33,219 nt of DNA, from positions 1-33,219 of the forward strand of contig JAUXGL010000027.1 of the NCBI GenBank assembly GCA_030622135.1, written 5' to 3'. Made by a program: the position numbers and the translations under genes. Under the pieces are notes generated by a model that was not told where the DNA came from, searched no databases, and was given only the letters and a program-made list of their open reading frames with translations. Every line of letters begins with the position of its first letter. The first letter of the stretch is position 1. This DNA is from Deltaproteobacteria bacterium (GTDB lineage Bacteria; Myxococcota; B64-G9). Positions 7,732 to 15,616 of the stretch are shown piece after piece.

Positions 7732-8451
7732 TCACCAGGCCACCACCTGGAAAGCGCGCCGGGCCGCCTTGGTCCCTTTCGGTAGGCTCGCCCGTGGATT
7801 CGACCGGAGTGCCTTGGCCAATCGCAGGGCAGTATCATTCGTAAGCTGCTTCGGGCCGAACAACGCCGTCAGCGTCAGTTCGCCCGGCGGCTCTCCGACA
7901 TCCAGGTCCAATTCGACAGTGTCCCCGGCTCTGGCCTGGGAGTCTCTTTCCCGGGGCCAGAGCATCCGCCAGGTTCCGTCAACGTCACGAAGAATCAGGC
8001 TACGCGGAGCCGGTGTTCCGGAGAGCCGCACTCGCACGCGCTGGCCCACGGCTAGAACTTGCCCGGGATCCTTGCCTGAGCCTGGCAGCATGACTTTCAT
8101 TGTCGACACTCCCTTGACCCGGATGTCTTCGGTGCTGGGCTGCTTGCTTCTGGTGGGCACAAGCAAGATGACCAGCAGTGCGAGTCCGCACAACCCGGCG
8201 GCAACCATCGTGGGGATTCGCCATCCCAGCGGGTCTCGCCGGTGGGCCTCGGCTTGTTTCTCAGCCCGGGCAAGCACTCCAGCCAGCTCGGGTCTCACGG
8301 ACTCGGCGAGCTGTTCTATCTCCTCGATCCTTTGGTGGCAGCTTCCGCACGATTCGATGTGGCGAAGGTTACCAGGGTCTGCTTTGCCGTCCTTGGCGGC
8401 GATACGTAGTTGGTCGAGTTGGAGATCGGACAGGTGGCCGTTATCGCTCAT
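7732..8451 (-). CDS. Zinc-finger transmembrane anti-sigma factor
   Basis: This 239-residue protein has the ZAS anti-sigma motif H31-x3-C35-x2-C38 (HIESCGSCH) in its N-terminal cytoplasmic part, one transmembrane helix at about 79-99, and an extracytoplasmic C-terminal domain. That domain (about 120-210: VGQRVRVRLSG, then GTWRMLWPRE, then LTLTALFGP) resembles DUF4384, a beta-rich domain I recall from secreted proteins that include caspase-like proteases; treat this as a family-level impression. It should hold the ECF sigma factor inactive until an envelope signal acts on the outer domain. Its start overlaps the sigma stop by 4 nt (8448-8451), the classic arrangement of a sigma/anti-sigma pair. 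Confidence 0.88.
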   Translation of the reverse strand: MSDNGHLSDLQLDQLRIAAKDGKADPGNLRHIESCGSCHQRIEEIEQLAESVRPELAGVLARAEKQAEAHRRDPLGWRIPTMVAAGLCGLALLVILLVPTRSKQPSTEDIRVKGVSTMKVMLPGSGKDPGQVLAVGQRVRVRLSGTPAPRSLILRDVDGTWRMLWPRERDSQARAGDTVELDLDVGEPPGELTLTALFGPKQLTNDTALRLAKALRSNPRASLPKGTKAARRAFQVVAW

Positions 8452-8960
8452 CTCTTCCCTCCGCGGCGGCCTGCGTTGCCGAGTACGTCGTCCAGAGCGG
8501 CACGGATCCTGGTCAAACGCTTGACCACGGCCCTGCGTGAGATTTCCAATACTCCGGCGACCTCGCCTTGATCGAGCCCTTCGAAGAAGTGCAGGAACAG
8601 AATGGCCCGGCTGCGGTCGTCTAGAGGATCGAGCAATATCGAGAGTATTTCCCTGGAGATGATCTGACCTTCAGGGCCCGCCGTGCGTGGATGAAGGGAG
8701 AGCGGGATGTCGTCGATGTCGGTCTGGCGGCGACGGGAACGCAAGCGGTTCAGGGCGTGGTTGGTGGTTATACGGTAGATCCAGGTAGTGGGATTCGAAT
8801 TGCCACGAAACGTCAACCTGCGGGTGAGTACCTTCACGAATACCTCCTGGACGGCGTCCAACGCTTCCTCTCGACTGCCGAGCATCGCCAGGCACCGGCG
8901 GAAGACCACGTCGGCATGACGTCTGTAGATTCCCGCCACTTCTTCGACCGAAAGGCCCAT
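8448..8960 (-). CDS. ECF-type RNA polymerase sigma factor
   Basis: This 170-residue protein has the two domains of ECF sigma factors. Region 2 (about 8-80) contains IYRRHADVVFRRCLAMLG, the DAVQEVFVKV helix that contacts core polymerase, and TTWIYRITTNHALNRLR for -10 recognition. Region 4 (about 112-160) contains LDDRSRAILFLHFFEGLDQGEVAGVL and SRRAVVKRLTRIR for -35 recognition. The ATG at 8960 has AAGGAG at 8972-8977, 11 nt upstream. The adjacent anti-sigma gene overlaps it. A 32-nt element upstream (8981-9012) also occurs before three exported-protein genes to the right, so I infer that this factor controls itself and those genes. Confidence 0.93.
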   Translation of the reverse strand: MGLSVEEVAGIYRRHADVVFRRCLAMLGSREEALDAVQEVFVKVLTRRLTFRGNSNPTTWIYRITTNHALNRLRSRRRQTDIDDIPLSLHPRTAGPEGQIISREILSILLDPLDDRSRAILFLHFFEGLDQGEVAGVLEISRRAVVKRLTRIRAALDDVLGNAGRRGGKR

Positions 8961-8980
8961 CTGCTCGCCTGCTCCTTTAA

Positions 8981-9012
8981 GTTGGACACGTGACGAAGCT
9001 CACATGAGTACC
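8981..9012 (-). promoter_or_regulatory. ECF-type promoter element, sigma gene copy
   Basis: On the minus strand the element starts with GGTACTCA and carries GAGCTTC in the middle and GTGTC at 8985-8989. GGTnC and GTGTC are 18 nt apart, as in the three other copies. The GTGTC lies 24 nt before the sigma ATG, giving a short leader of roughly 18 nt. Relative to the copy at 15578-15609, 24 of 32 positions match, including the 10 bases GTTGGACACG (plus strand). It implies autoregulation. Confidence 0.75.
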
Positions 9013-9039
9013 GACTCGCGTCCATATCGTGATAGTGGT

Positions 9040-9068
9040 ATTTTCCTTGCTGGGCCCGGGGTTGTCAA
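9040..9068 (-). promoter_or_regulatory. Possible vegetative promoter of the sigma/anti-sigma operon
   Basis: Minus-strand TTGACA (plus 9063-9068) is separated by 17 nt from GAAAAT (plus 9040-9045), a perfect -35 and a 4/6 -10. The -35 lies inside the inverted repeat CCGGGG...CCCCGG (9056-9077), a possible operator. It could give basal expression while the downstream ECF-type element gives induction. Confidence 0.4.
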
Positions 9069-9111
9069 CATCCCCGGCATTCCAGGTTCTACCACCTACC
9101 ATTCGCGGCAA

Positions 9112-9257
9112 CCCCAATACGCCGAGTAAAATGGGCACCTTCCCAGAGGCCAGCGAGTTTCCCTCACTCACCGTATCTGTGACGTCGGGTACCAGTGATT
9201 CCCTTGCGCAGTCAATAAGCTAACCCGGATCTTGAAGGCACTGATGGCGTATTGGGG
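9112..9257. repeat. Distant perfect 12-bp inverted repeat
   Basis: CCCCAATACGCC at 9112-9123 is the exact reverse complement of GGCGTATTGGGG at 9246-9257; the arms are 122 nt apart. No transposase, target duplication or coding frame accompanies it. It could fold in RNA or bind a looping regulator, or be chance. Confidence 0.35.
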
Positions 9258-9290
9258 CATTCGGGTGGGAGCTGGGAGTAACCTCGAATA

Positions 9291-12200
9291 CTACTTTCGA
9301 CGTCTCCAGGTCTTGCGCTGCATGATGGTCGCAAGGGCGAATAACCATAGCAAGACGCTGGAATAGCCAGACTTGTCGGCAGTGGCACATCCACACCCGG
9401 TAGTCTCATTTTCTGCCTTGGGTTCGAGTAGCAGGTCCTTTTCGACGTCTGCGTTCGTCACTCTTACTTTCGCCTCCATCGATTTGTATCCATCCGCTTT
9501 GGCCACGAGGGCGTACTCACCGCGTGCCACTTCATCGAACGTATATGTGCCGTCGGAGGCACTCCGGGTTTCCCTTGCCGGTCCCAGATAGAGCAGGACC
9601 TTGGATATTGGATCGTTGGACTTCGCATTCCGTACGGCTCCAGTGACCCGGTACGTTGCCGACACGCATTTGCCCTGCTCACACTTTTGTTGATCCCCAC
9701 AACTGATTGCACATTCTCCACAATGCATCATATTGGTGTTCAGATCGGCCTCGCAGCCGTCGGCGTTGTTGTCGTTGCAATTTCCGAAGCCGGTCTCGCA
9801 GGCGCCCATCTCGCAGATGCCTCCCTGGCACATACCCTCGGCGTGGTCATAGACGCAGGCGTGGTCGCATGCGCCACAGTGGTCCGGGTCTGTATCGGGG
9901 TCAACGCAGATATCACCGCACTTGATGTTTCCGAAAGGACATTCTCCCGTGCATGCGGAGTCGTCACCGGCGACGCCAGGTGGCAGGCAGTCGAAGACCC
10001 CTTTGGCTACGTCGCAACCGCATCCCCACTCATATTCCGCGCAGTTGGATTCATATGCCATGCCCTCACGGCCGTCGCAAGAGACAAGCACGTCGTCTAT
10101 GCATTTTCCCTGTGGGGGAACATCTCGGCATGTACATGATTGAATGCCTCTCAGCTCGTCTTTTTCGCAAGCTTCCGGACATTGGGTGTGCACGATGTCG
10201 CCATCGACGCAATAATACAAGTCGTCTCCATCGCAGCGCCCTTCCCAGGTGGCATCGGCACAGCCACACATGTTATAGGTTGCGGGTGAGAAAGGGTCTT
10301 CCAATGTCACGCATCCGTCTTTACATGTTCTTCTGTTGGTGAATCCCCTGTCACAGTAGACTATGTCGTCTCCCTGACAGCGGGTTTCTCCTTGGCCGAG
10401 ACCTCCCGCACACAAGCATGTGTTGTTATTGAACAACGGATCGGGTCCGCAATCCTCCGGGCACTCGATAGCGGCCGGCAAGCCGGCCTGACAGAGTGTC
10501 AATGAAGAACCGTCGCAAATACCTTCAAAAGGGACATCCGGGCAGATGCATCCGGCCGCGATGCCCAGGTACCCGCACTCTTGGGGGCATTCGAAGCGAT
10601 CCTCGGCGCCGCCGTTGCAAAAGACCAGTGTGTTGCCTTCGCAACGCGGCGGGCGGTTGTCAAAGCACACGCATTCATGGACGTCACCTGCCTTGGCACA
10701 GGACTCCGGACAGGTTGTCCGGATTGTGTGCCCATCCACGCATTGGACGGCAGTATTTCCCTCGCATCTGCCCTCTGGCGGAATGTCAGTGCAAGTACAA
10801 TCATAAAGGGACCATTCCTCCACCCAACCGCAGTCTTCGAGGCACTGTCTCACCACCAGAATGCCGCACGGTGTACACCACGTAAGGGTAGAGCCGTCGC
10901 AGCGTCCTTCGGGAGGGACTTCCCCGCAGCCAAGACAGGTGAAGACACCTGCGCCCTCATCTTTGCCACAGCTTACACCCACGCTGGAGCAATCAATCCG
11001 ATCGACTCCCAGCTCTTCTCCTTCGCAGAAAACCACCGTGTTGTCTTCGCACCGTCCCTCGTATGTTTCGTCCCCGCAGCCCGGGCAGTCCTCGTCGGTC
11101 AGGCCATCGCCATCGTTATCCCTGCCATCCCCGCAGATCTCCCTTGGCGGCACATCGCAATCGATGTCAAACGTACACGCCCTTACAGATTCACCGCTTG
11201 TGGTTATGGCCTCTGCGCAGACGAAACCATCGGGGCAGTCACTGCTGTCGTTACAGGCATGGCTGCAGATGTTGCCCCAGTGTTCATGGGCGACACAATA
11301 CTCGACCGTGCATCCGGCGGTGCAGGCCACACCGACGCCGCCGGCACCCGACATATCGATGGCCCGAGCCACGGCGGCCTCGGCGTTGATCCGACCATAG
11401 CCATAAAGCAGACTGTGGCCCGAGTCATCGTAAGCACCGTTTTCAGGGTCGATCTTGTCGGAGGTTTCGGTAATGATTTGGCGAACCTGATCTGCGGTCA
11501 ACTCCGGATTGACGGAAAGTATCAGCCCGGCCAGGCCGGCAACCAGCGGACAGGCCGCCGAGGTACCGCCGAATCTGCCGGTGTAGTGGCCTCGGCGATC
11601 TCCCAATACCGCGGTGCCGAAGTTGAATCCGTCCCAGCCAGGAAGGTCGGTGGTCCATATGGCTGTTTCTCTGGTGGGATCGTCCGAAGGCGCGGCTACA
11701 TCGATCTCCGGGCCATAGTTGCTGTATATTGAGCGGGTATCCTCGTCGTTGCTCGCGGCTACCGCCATGGATAGGGGGTGAGTCAAATAACCGTCCCACG
11801 AGACAAGCGAGCCGTCATTGCCCGCGGCAAAAACTATCAATGCACCGAGCCCGCCTCGTCCATGTGTTGCCACGTACTCGAAAGCCTCTTTCTCGATGGA
11901 TGAAAGCGGTACGGGTCCGGATGACATGGTATCTGGACCCCAGCTGTTCGAGAGAACCGCGGCACCATGATTGGCGGCGTACTCGAAGGCCCGGGCAACC
12001 ACCGAGGTGAACGTGTATTCATTGGCGGTCGGACCTAGAAGACGAATGGGCATGATGCGACACCCTGGACATAGACCGGCGACGCCGCGGCCGTTGTCCC
12101 CATCCGCCGCAGCAATTCCAGCGCAGGCTTGTCCATGGCCGAAGGGAGCGTGTCCCGGCTCGGTTGGATCCTCGTCGTCATCTACGAAATCGTAGCCAGG

Positions 12201-12998
12201 CACGAACTTGCACTCCTCAAAATCCTCATGCTGCCGATCGACACCGTCATCGACAATGGCGATGACAACATCAGGCGATCCGCGGCTCAGATCCCATGCC
12301 CCACTTGCACGAACATCCGCCCCGGGTAGCCCGCCGGACTGTCCCGTGTTTTCCAGGTGCCATTGACGATCGAACAGTGGGTCGTTTGGCCGGTGCCTGC
12401 GCACCAGACGTCGGGCGAAATCAGGCTCGGCGTAGACCACCGATTTGTCGCTCCCTAACAGCCTGGCCGCAGCGACTCCGTCCGAGTCCGACTCGACGAG
12501 GTATGTTCCCCATGAGTATTGGCGAACAACTGTTGCGTTTTTCAGATCGAAGAAACGAAGCTGGCTGGCTGTGCCGGAATCGCTCTTGAATCTGACAACG
12601 ACTCGGCCCGACGGCAGCACGCGGTTCCCGTCCTCCGTGCGGTATCCCGCGGAGACCCACCTTACAGGCAACGCTGTACTCAGACAGGACGAGATCCTTT
12701 CCAGGTCGTATCTGGGTCGGTCGAAGTCGATCAGTACCAGACCCTGTTCGTCGAGTTGCTCGATGATTGGGACGGTTTGATCGAAGGTCAGCAGCATGTA
12801 CAGAGAAATCGCTTCCCGACACATTCGCTCGGCATCTTCACCGGGCAACTTCAAGATTATCTTGGTGCGGTCGGTTTCAAGATTGACTCTGCGCTTGCCA
12901 TGAAAGTAGTGATTGTCCTGCGCCAAGGTATTGAACGCAAGCAGGGTGGTGAAGAGCAATATGCAACTCACTGAAACATTTCCAGTTATAATCTTCAT
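9291..12998 (-). CDS. Secreted subtilisin-like protease with Cys-rich repeats and MYXO-CTERM-like tail
   Basis: This 1235-residue protein has a signal peptide (1-27), a propeptide-like region to about 200, and an S8 peptidase domain (about 205-545) with Asp250 (AIVDDGVD), His288 (FGHGQACAG), oxyanion Asn394 (AAGND) and Ser480 (GGTSAACP), so it looks active. Then follow a D-x-D-x-D-G calcium loop (about 622-638), eight Cys-rich repeats (641-1004), a CGxC-type segment (1015-1112), a carboxypeptidase-regulatory-like beta domain (about 1115-1190), and a C-terminal GCGC, hydrophobic helix and WRRRK (1201-1235). That tail matches the MYXO-CTERM plan for cell-surface sorting. AAGGAG precedes ATG 12998. 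It lies 44 nt after the lipoprotein gene with no terminator between them, so it is probably read from that gene's promoter. Confidence 0.92.
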   Translation of the reverse strand: MKIITGNVSVSCILLFTTLLAFNTLAQDNHYFHGKRRVNLETDRTKIILKLPGEDAERMCREAISLYMLLTFDQTVPIIEQLDEQGLVLIDFDRPRYDLERISSCLSTALPVRWVSAGYRTEDGNRVLPSGRVVVRFKSDSGTASQLRFFDLKNATVVRQYSWGTYLVESDSDGVAAARLLGSDKSVVYAEPDFARRLVRRHRPNDPLFDRQWHLENTGQSGGLPGADVRASGAWDLSRGSPDVVIAIVDDGVDRQHEDFEECKFVPGYDFVDDDEDPTEPGHAPFGHGQACAGIAAADGDNGRGVAGLCPGCRIMPIRLLGPTANEYTFTSVVARAFEYAANHGAAVLSNSWGPDTMSSGPVPLSSIEKEAFEYVATHGRGGLGALIVFAAGNDGSLVSWDGYLTHPLSMAVAASNDEDTRSIYSNYGPEIDVAAPSDDPTRETAIWTTDLPGWDGFNFGTAVLGDRRGHYTGRFGGTSAACPLVAGLAGLILSVNPELTADQVRQIITETSDKIDPENGAYDDSGHSLLYGYGRINAEAAVARAIDMSGAGGVGVACTAGCTVEYCVAHEHWGNICSHACNDSSDCPDGFVCAEAITTSGESVRACTFDIDCDVPPREICGDGRDNDGDGLTDEDCPGCGDETYEGRCEDNTVVFCEGEELGVDRIDCSSVGVSCGKDEGAGVFTCLGCGEVPPEGRCDGSTLTWCTPCGILVVRQCLEDCGWVEEWSLYDCTCTDIPPEGRCEGNTAVQCVDGHTIRTTCPESCAKAGDVHECVCFDNRPPRCEGNTLVFCNGGAEDRFECPQECGYLGIAAGCICPDVPFEGICDGSSLTLCQAGLPAAIECPEDCGPDPLFNNNTCLCAGGLGQGETRCQGDDIVYCDRGFTNRRTCKDGCVTLEDPFSPATYNMCGCADATWEGRCDGDDLYYCVDGDIVHTQCPEACEKDELRGIQSCTCRDVPPQGKCIDDVLVSCDGREGMAYESNCAEYEWGCGCDVAKGVFDCLPPGVAGDDSACTGECPFGNIKCGDICVDPDTDPDHCGACDHACVYDHAEGMCQGGICEMGACETGFGNCNDNNADGCEADLNTNMMHCGECAISCGDQQKCEQGKCVSATYRVTGAVRNAKSNDPISKVLLYLGPARETRSASDGTYTFDEVARGEYALVAKADGYKSMEAKVRVTNADVEKDLLLEPKAENETTGCGCATADKSGYSSVLLWLFALATIMQRKTWRRRK
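9987..11078 (-). repeat. Eight Cys-rich repeats within the subtilase
   Basis: Units of about 40-50 residues start near residues 641, 691, 736, 778, 819, 863, 913 and 957. Each begins with a variant of C-x-D-x-P-P-E-G-R-C-x-G-N-T-L-x-x-C, followed by a C-P-E-x-C pair. The units have diverged in DNA sequence, so they are old. They are likely disulfide-stabilised extracellular spacer or binding modules. Confidence 0.85.
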
Positions 12999-13042
12999 TA
13001 CGCATCTCCTTTAAAGTTCGGCAGGCACCAGGTCAGCTTGCT

Positions 13043-14443
13043 TCAGTCTCCGGCACAGATCGAAAGATGGTGAAACCAACTTCGTATTTGGCTGTTGGTC
13101 CCTTTGTAATAAACGGCGGACACAGGTAGGATCAGGTGTATGTCGCTGCCGACTACAATGGGAGGGCAGAACCATGGTCCGGAGCTCGCCGCATCATCAT
13201 AGTAAGCCTGAATGCTTCCCACCGGCTCTGGAGACCTGACCGTTTTCCCGGTGGTGTCGACCTCGATGAGATGCAGGTCGACGAAGTCGTCGTCTTCCTG
13301 GTTCAATTGCGGGTATATCAAGGCGAAGTTGCCGGCGCGGGCGAATAGCATGGCGTGCTCGAGGAACGATCCCTCCTCCGGTTTCTCCGTTTTCTCGACG
13401 ACCACGCCGGAGTACTTGACACTCCCGTCCCAGCCTAGAATGTGCAGTACAATCTGATTGGCATTTCCGTCTTTCTGGACAAACGAACGGATGGCCACGG
13501 CGTCTTGGCCCACTCCGGCGGCCCATTTGTATCGGCTCAGGCCATAGGCACGAACGCCCGTTCTGACAGGTTGACTCGCCGGGTTTCCCTGACGGTCCGT
13601 TTGTAGGATGATGATTTCGGCCGAGCCGTCCGCTGGAATGTCCGGATCCTGCTGAAGCACGATCAGGTGGCCGTCTTCACCGGGCACAAGCCAGAACAAG
13701 CTGATGAATACGGGGTCGATAGTGTTTTCCACAACCCGGATGGGTTCGCTGGCCGACGGCCCTTCCGGGTCCACTTCGGCAAACAGCAACCCGTACCTGG
13801 GAGGATCGCTGACGTCCACCGACAGCATGTAAATACGGTCCTGGTGAGCCGTGATAAAGGGCCAGAAGGCGTGGTCGAGAAGCGTTTGCCGGGTTCCCAC
13901 GTCAATGGCGCCATCCGCGCCCACCGTGATGCGCATCCCGACGATCCTGCTCTCGAATCCCGGTTCACCAAGCCCCCCTGTCGATTCTTCGAAGATCAAC
14001 ACATGGTGACTGCCGAATGTAAAAAGACGCGGGTGTTCGGCATTTGTGCCGGGTTCGCCCGCCCAAACGGTGACGGAATTCTGGACAGTCTGGGTATGAT
14101 CGGTCACTCCGAAGACCAGGCGTCGTGTCCGTTTGTCGTCATCGTGCCTCCACACCAGAACGAAGCGATCGCATCCGTCCGCCAGGAGGACCGGATTGGG
14201 ACCATATGGATCATCCGGATCATCTGGATCATCTTCGGAATCGTACTCGATTTCATAGAACGGATCGGGATTCGAAGTACAGACAGGTTGATTGCAGTGA
14301 TGCTCGTCTTCGTCCCCGTCCGAAGTTCCATCCCTGATTGACGCATCGGGCGTGGTGTTGCTTCCGGAGCTGCAGCCTGTGCCAATCAACCCCAGAACGG
14401 CGAGTACAGTCACAAGAAAGTCCCATCGTTTCGGCAACTTCAT
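13043..14443 (-). CDS. Secreted lipoprotein, possible beta-propeller
   Basis: The 466-residue product has a lipoprotein signal (VLAVLGLIGTGCSSGS, lipid-modified Cys near residue 24) followed by a disordered acidic stretch with DDPDDPDDP, encoded by a GGATCATC-type microsatellite near 14203-14235. The rest shows repeated beta-strand blocks of about 45-60 residues (RLVFGVTD, HHVLIFEES, IYMLSVDV, HLIVLQQD, FALIYPQL, IHLILPVS), as in a beta-propeller. No enzyme motif was found. I chose ATG 14443 because GGAGGA lies 5 nt before it and the signal peptide starts at once; the frame continues upstream to 14524 without such a site. An ECF-type element (14512-14543) lies about 70 nt upstream. Confidence 0.82.
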   Translation of the reverse strand: MKLPKRWDFLVTVLAVLGLIGTGCSSGSNTTPDASIRDGTSDGDEDEHHCNQPVCTSNPDPFYEIEYDSEDDPDDPDDPYGPNPVLLADGCDRFVLVWRHDDDKRTRRLVFGVTDHTQTVQNSVTVWAGEPGTNAEHPRLFTFGSHHVLIFEESTGGLGEPGFESRIVGMRITVGADGAIDVGTRQTLLDHAFWPFITAHQDRIYMLSVDVSDPPRYGLLFAEVDPEGPSASEPIRVVENTIDPVFISLFWLVPGEDGHLIVLQQDPDIPADGSAEIIILQTDRQGNPASQPVRTGVRAYGLSRYKWAAGVGQDAVAIRSFVQKDGNANQIVLHILGWDGSVKYSGVVVEKTEKPEEGSFLEHAMLFARAGNFALIYPQLNQEDDDFVDLHLIEVDTTGKTVRSPEPVGSIQAYYDDAASSGPWFCPPIVVGSDIHLILPVSAVYYKGTNSQIRSWFHHLSICAGD

Positions 14444-14511
14444 CACTTCCTCCTTTGTGTTTGATGTTTCAAATGCGAAGGCACACCATCCTGCCGTTCG
14501 AAATCTTCCTT

Positions 14512-14543
14512 CTTTGACACACAAAGAAGCTCAGGTGAGAACC
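14512..14543 (-). promoter_or_regulatory. ECF-type promoter element, first lipoprotein copy
   Basis: On the minus strand GGTTCTCACCTGAGCTTC is followed by GTGTC at plus 14516-14520, with the same 18-nt spacing as the other copies. GTGTC lies 72 nt before the ATG at 14443. The perfect dyad CTTCTTTG-n5-CAAAGAAG (14509-14529) overlaps the GTGTC end and could be an extra operator at this promoter only. Confidence 0.75.
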
Positions 14544-14562
14544 GCGGCCGTCTGGAAACAAG

Positions 14563-14598
14563 AAAAAGCCGGCAGAAGGAAATAGTCCTCCTGCCGGC
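14563..14598 (-). terminator. Rho-independent terminator after the second lipoprotein gene
   Basis: Minus-strand GCCGGCAG, then AGGA, pairs with TCCT and CTGCCGGC around a 5-nt loop with one internal mismatch, followed directly by five T. It lies 30 nt after the stop of the gene at 14629-15516. It separates that transcript from the first lipoprotein gene, which has its own ECF-type element just downstream. Confidence 0.9.
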
Positions 14599-14628
14599 GT
14601 GAATCTGTTCCAACCGATGCGGGGTGAT

Positions 14629-15516
14629 CTAACGGGGCAGCTCCCAGTGAACCGTTACAGGTTGGATCTCCTTCGGATCAAGCGGAGTGGACTCGGTCCG
14701 GCAGCAACTGCATACCTCGTAATCGCGCCGGTTGGTGACGCATGTGACTTCCTCTCTCGACAGGTTGTACCCGGTCTTTTTCTCCCGAGACAACGTCATC
14801 GGATCGGGAACGTTATCGAGGAAATCCACGGACACCGTGGTCAGTGAAAGCACCTCGTTTTTCGGGTCGCTGGGGCTTGACAGGCCGATGAAGTCCAGAT
14901 GACCGTACTTCTTTTCCCAGGCCTCCGTTTCGTCGCCGTAGCGGTCCCATTCCTCGTCACCGGCGTCCATGGCGGGATGCTTCGTGTAAACACCGCCGAT
15001 GTCCATGCGCCCGTTGCCGTTGGCATCGTCATACACCGCCAGAACGCAGTTGACCCACGCCCCGATGTCTTCGTATGTAGGAGAATCTATACCGAGTTCA
15101 TAGTCCCCATAGGTCACATAGGACTTGACCACTTCGTCTATCAGCTCCTGAGGAAAAGCGTCCAGGCGGATGTTCACCACCGTGGGCAGAGAGGATGAAA
15201 GCTCTTCTGTGAGAAGCTCATGCACTCCGATGTCAGCGGAATTCATGTAGGTAATCAGCGCGATGCGTCCGTTTGCAGGCGGGCTGATTCCCTCGGCCAG
15301 CGAGACTTCAATCCGCAGGTCCAGGGGTGCCTTTACGGGGGACAACTCGGGGGGGAGCGGAGGAATGCGGTTCTCGCATATGTCGCACAGTCCATTCCCA
15401 TTCTCGTCGAGGGAGGCTGTCCTCTGATTAAGTCTGTCGTCACCGCATCCAGCCATTACCACGGCCAACGTTGCGAGACAGGTTACTGCCTTGACCAGCA
15501 TTCTCATCGGTTTCAT
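14629..15516 (-). CDS. Secreted lipoprotein with calcium-binding-like loops
   Basis: The 295-residue product has a typical lipobox (LAVVMAGC, Cys near residue 24). Mature sequence begins with SLDENGNGLCDICENRIPP, and a second D-D-A-N-G-N-G-R-M-D loop lies near the middle; both resemble EF-hand or dockerin-type calcium loops. The C-terminal third has a Cys cluster (EVCSCCRTES). No enzymatic family is recognised. Two ATGs lie at 15522 and 15516; I prefer 15516 because GGAG sits 7 nt before it and only 1 nt before the other. It has an ECF-type element upstream (15578-15609) and a strong terminator downstream, so it is probably a single-gene transcript with possible read-through from the caspase-like gene. 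Confidence 0.82.
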   Translation of the reverse strand: MKPMRMLVKAVTCLATLAVVMAGCGDDRLNQRTASLDENGNGLCDICENRIPPLPPELSPVKAPLDLRIEVSLAEGISPPANGRIALITYMNSADIGVHELLTEELSSSLPTVVNIRLDAFPQELIDEVVKSYVTYGDYELGIDSPTYEDIGAWVNCVLAVYDDANGNGRMDIGGVYTKHPAMDAGDEEWDRYGDETEAWEKKYGHLDFIGLSSPSDPKNEVLSLTTVSVDFLDNVPDPMTLSREKKTGYNLSREEVTCVTNRRDYEVCSCCRTESTPLDPKEIQPVTVHWELPR

Positions 15517-15577
15517 GTCCATTCTCCTTCGATAGTTGTGGCTCCGTTGGAGGGGCCGGTTATCGTGCTTCTATTGG

Positions 15578-15609
15578 GTTGGACACGCGAGGGAGCCGAG
15601 GTGAGAACC
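15578..15609 (-). promoter_or_regulatory. ECF-type promoter element, second lipoprotein copy
   Basis: On the minus strand GGTTCTCACCTCGGCTCC leads to GTGTC at plus 15582-15586. The element starts 7 nt after the caspase-like gene's stop codon, and GTGTC lies 65 nt before ATG 15516. Its first 13 bases with flank, GCGGTTCTCACCT, equal those of the copy at 14512-14543. Confidence 0.75.
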
Positions 15610-15616
15610 GCCGGCG

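Larger units (their letters stand above)
8961..9290. other. 330-nt intergenic region upstream of the ECF sigma gene
   Basis: No convincing gene lies here; a 64-codon minus-strand frame at 8977-9171 has no recognisable family. The region holds the ECF-type element (8981-9012), a possible vegetative promoter (9040-9068) within a dyad (9056-9077), and a distant 12-bp inverted repeat (9112-9123 and 9246-9257). No clear terminator for the subtilase gene, which ends at 9291, was seen. Confidence 0.6.

Noticed and set aside
8977-9171. 64-codon minus-strand frame upstream of the sigma gene
   Set aside because: It covers both promoter candidates and lacks a good ribosome-binding site and any recognisable family.
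13043-13080. Possible fifth ECF-type element (GGTTTCACC...GTGCC) before the subtilase
   Set aside because: It lies in the lipoprotein coding end, its spacing is 2 nt short and the GTGTC core is broken; read-through from the lipoprotein promoter explains expression.
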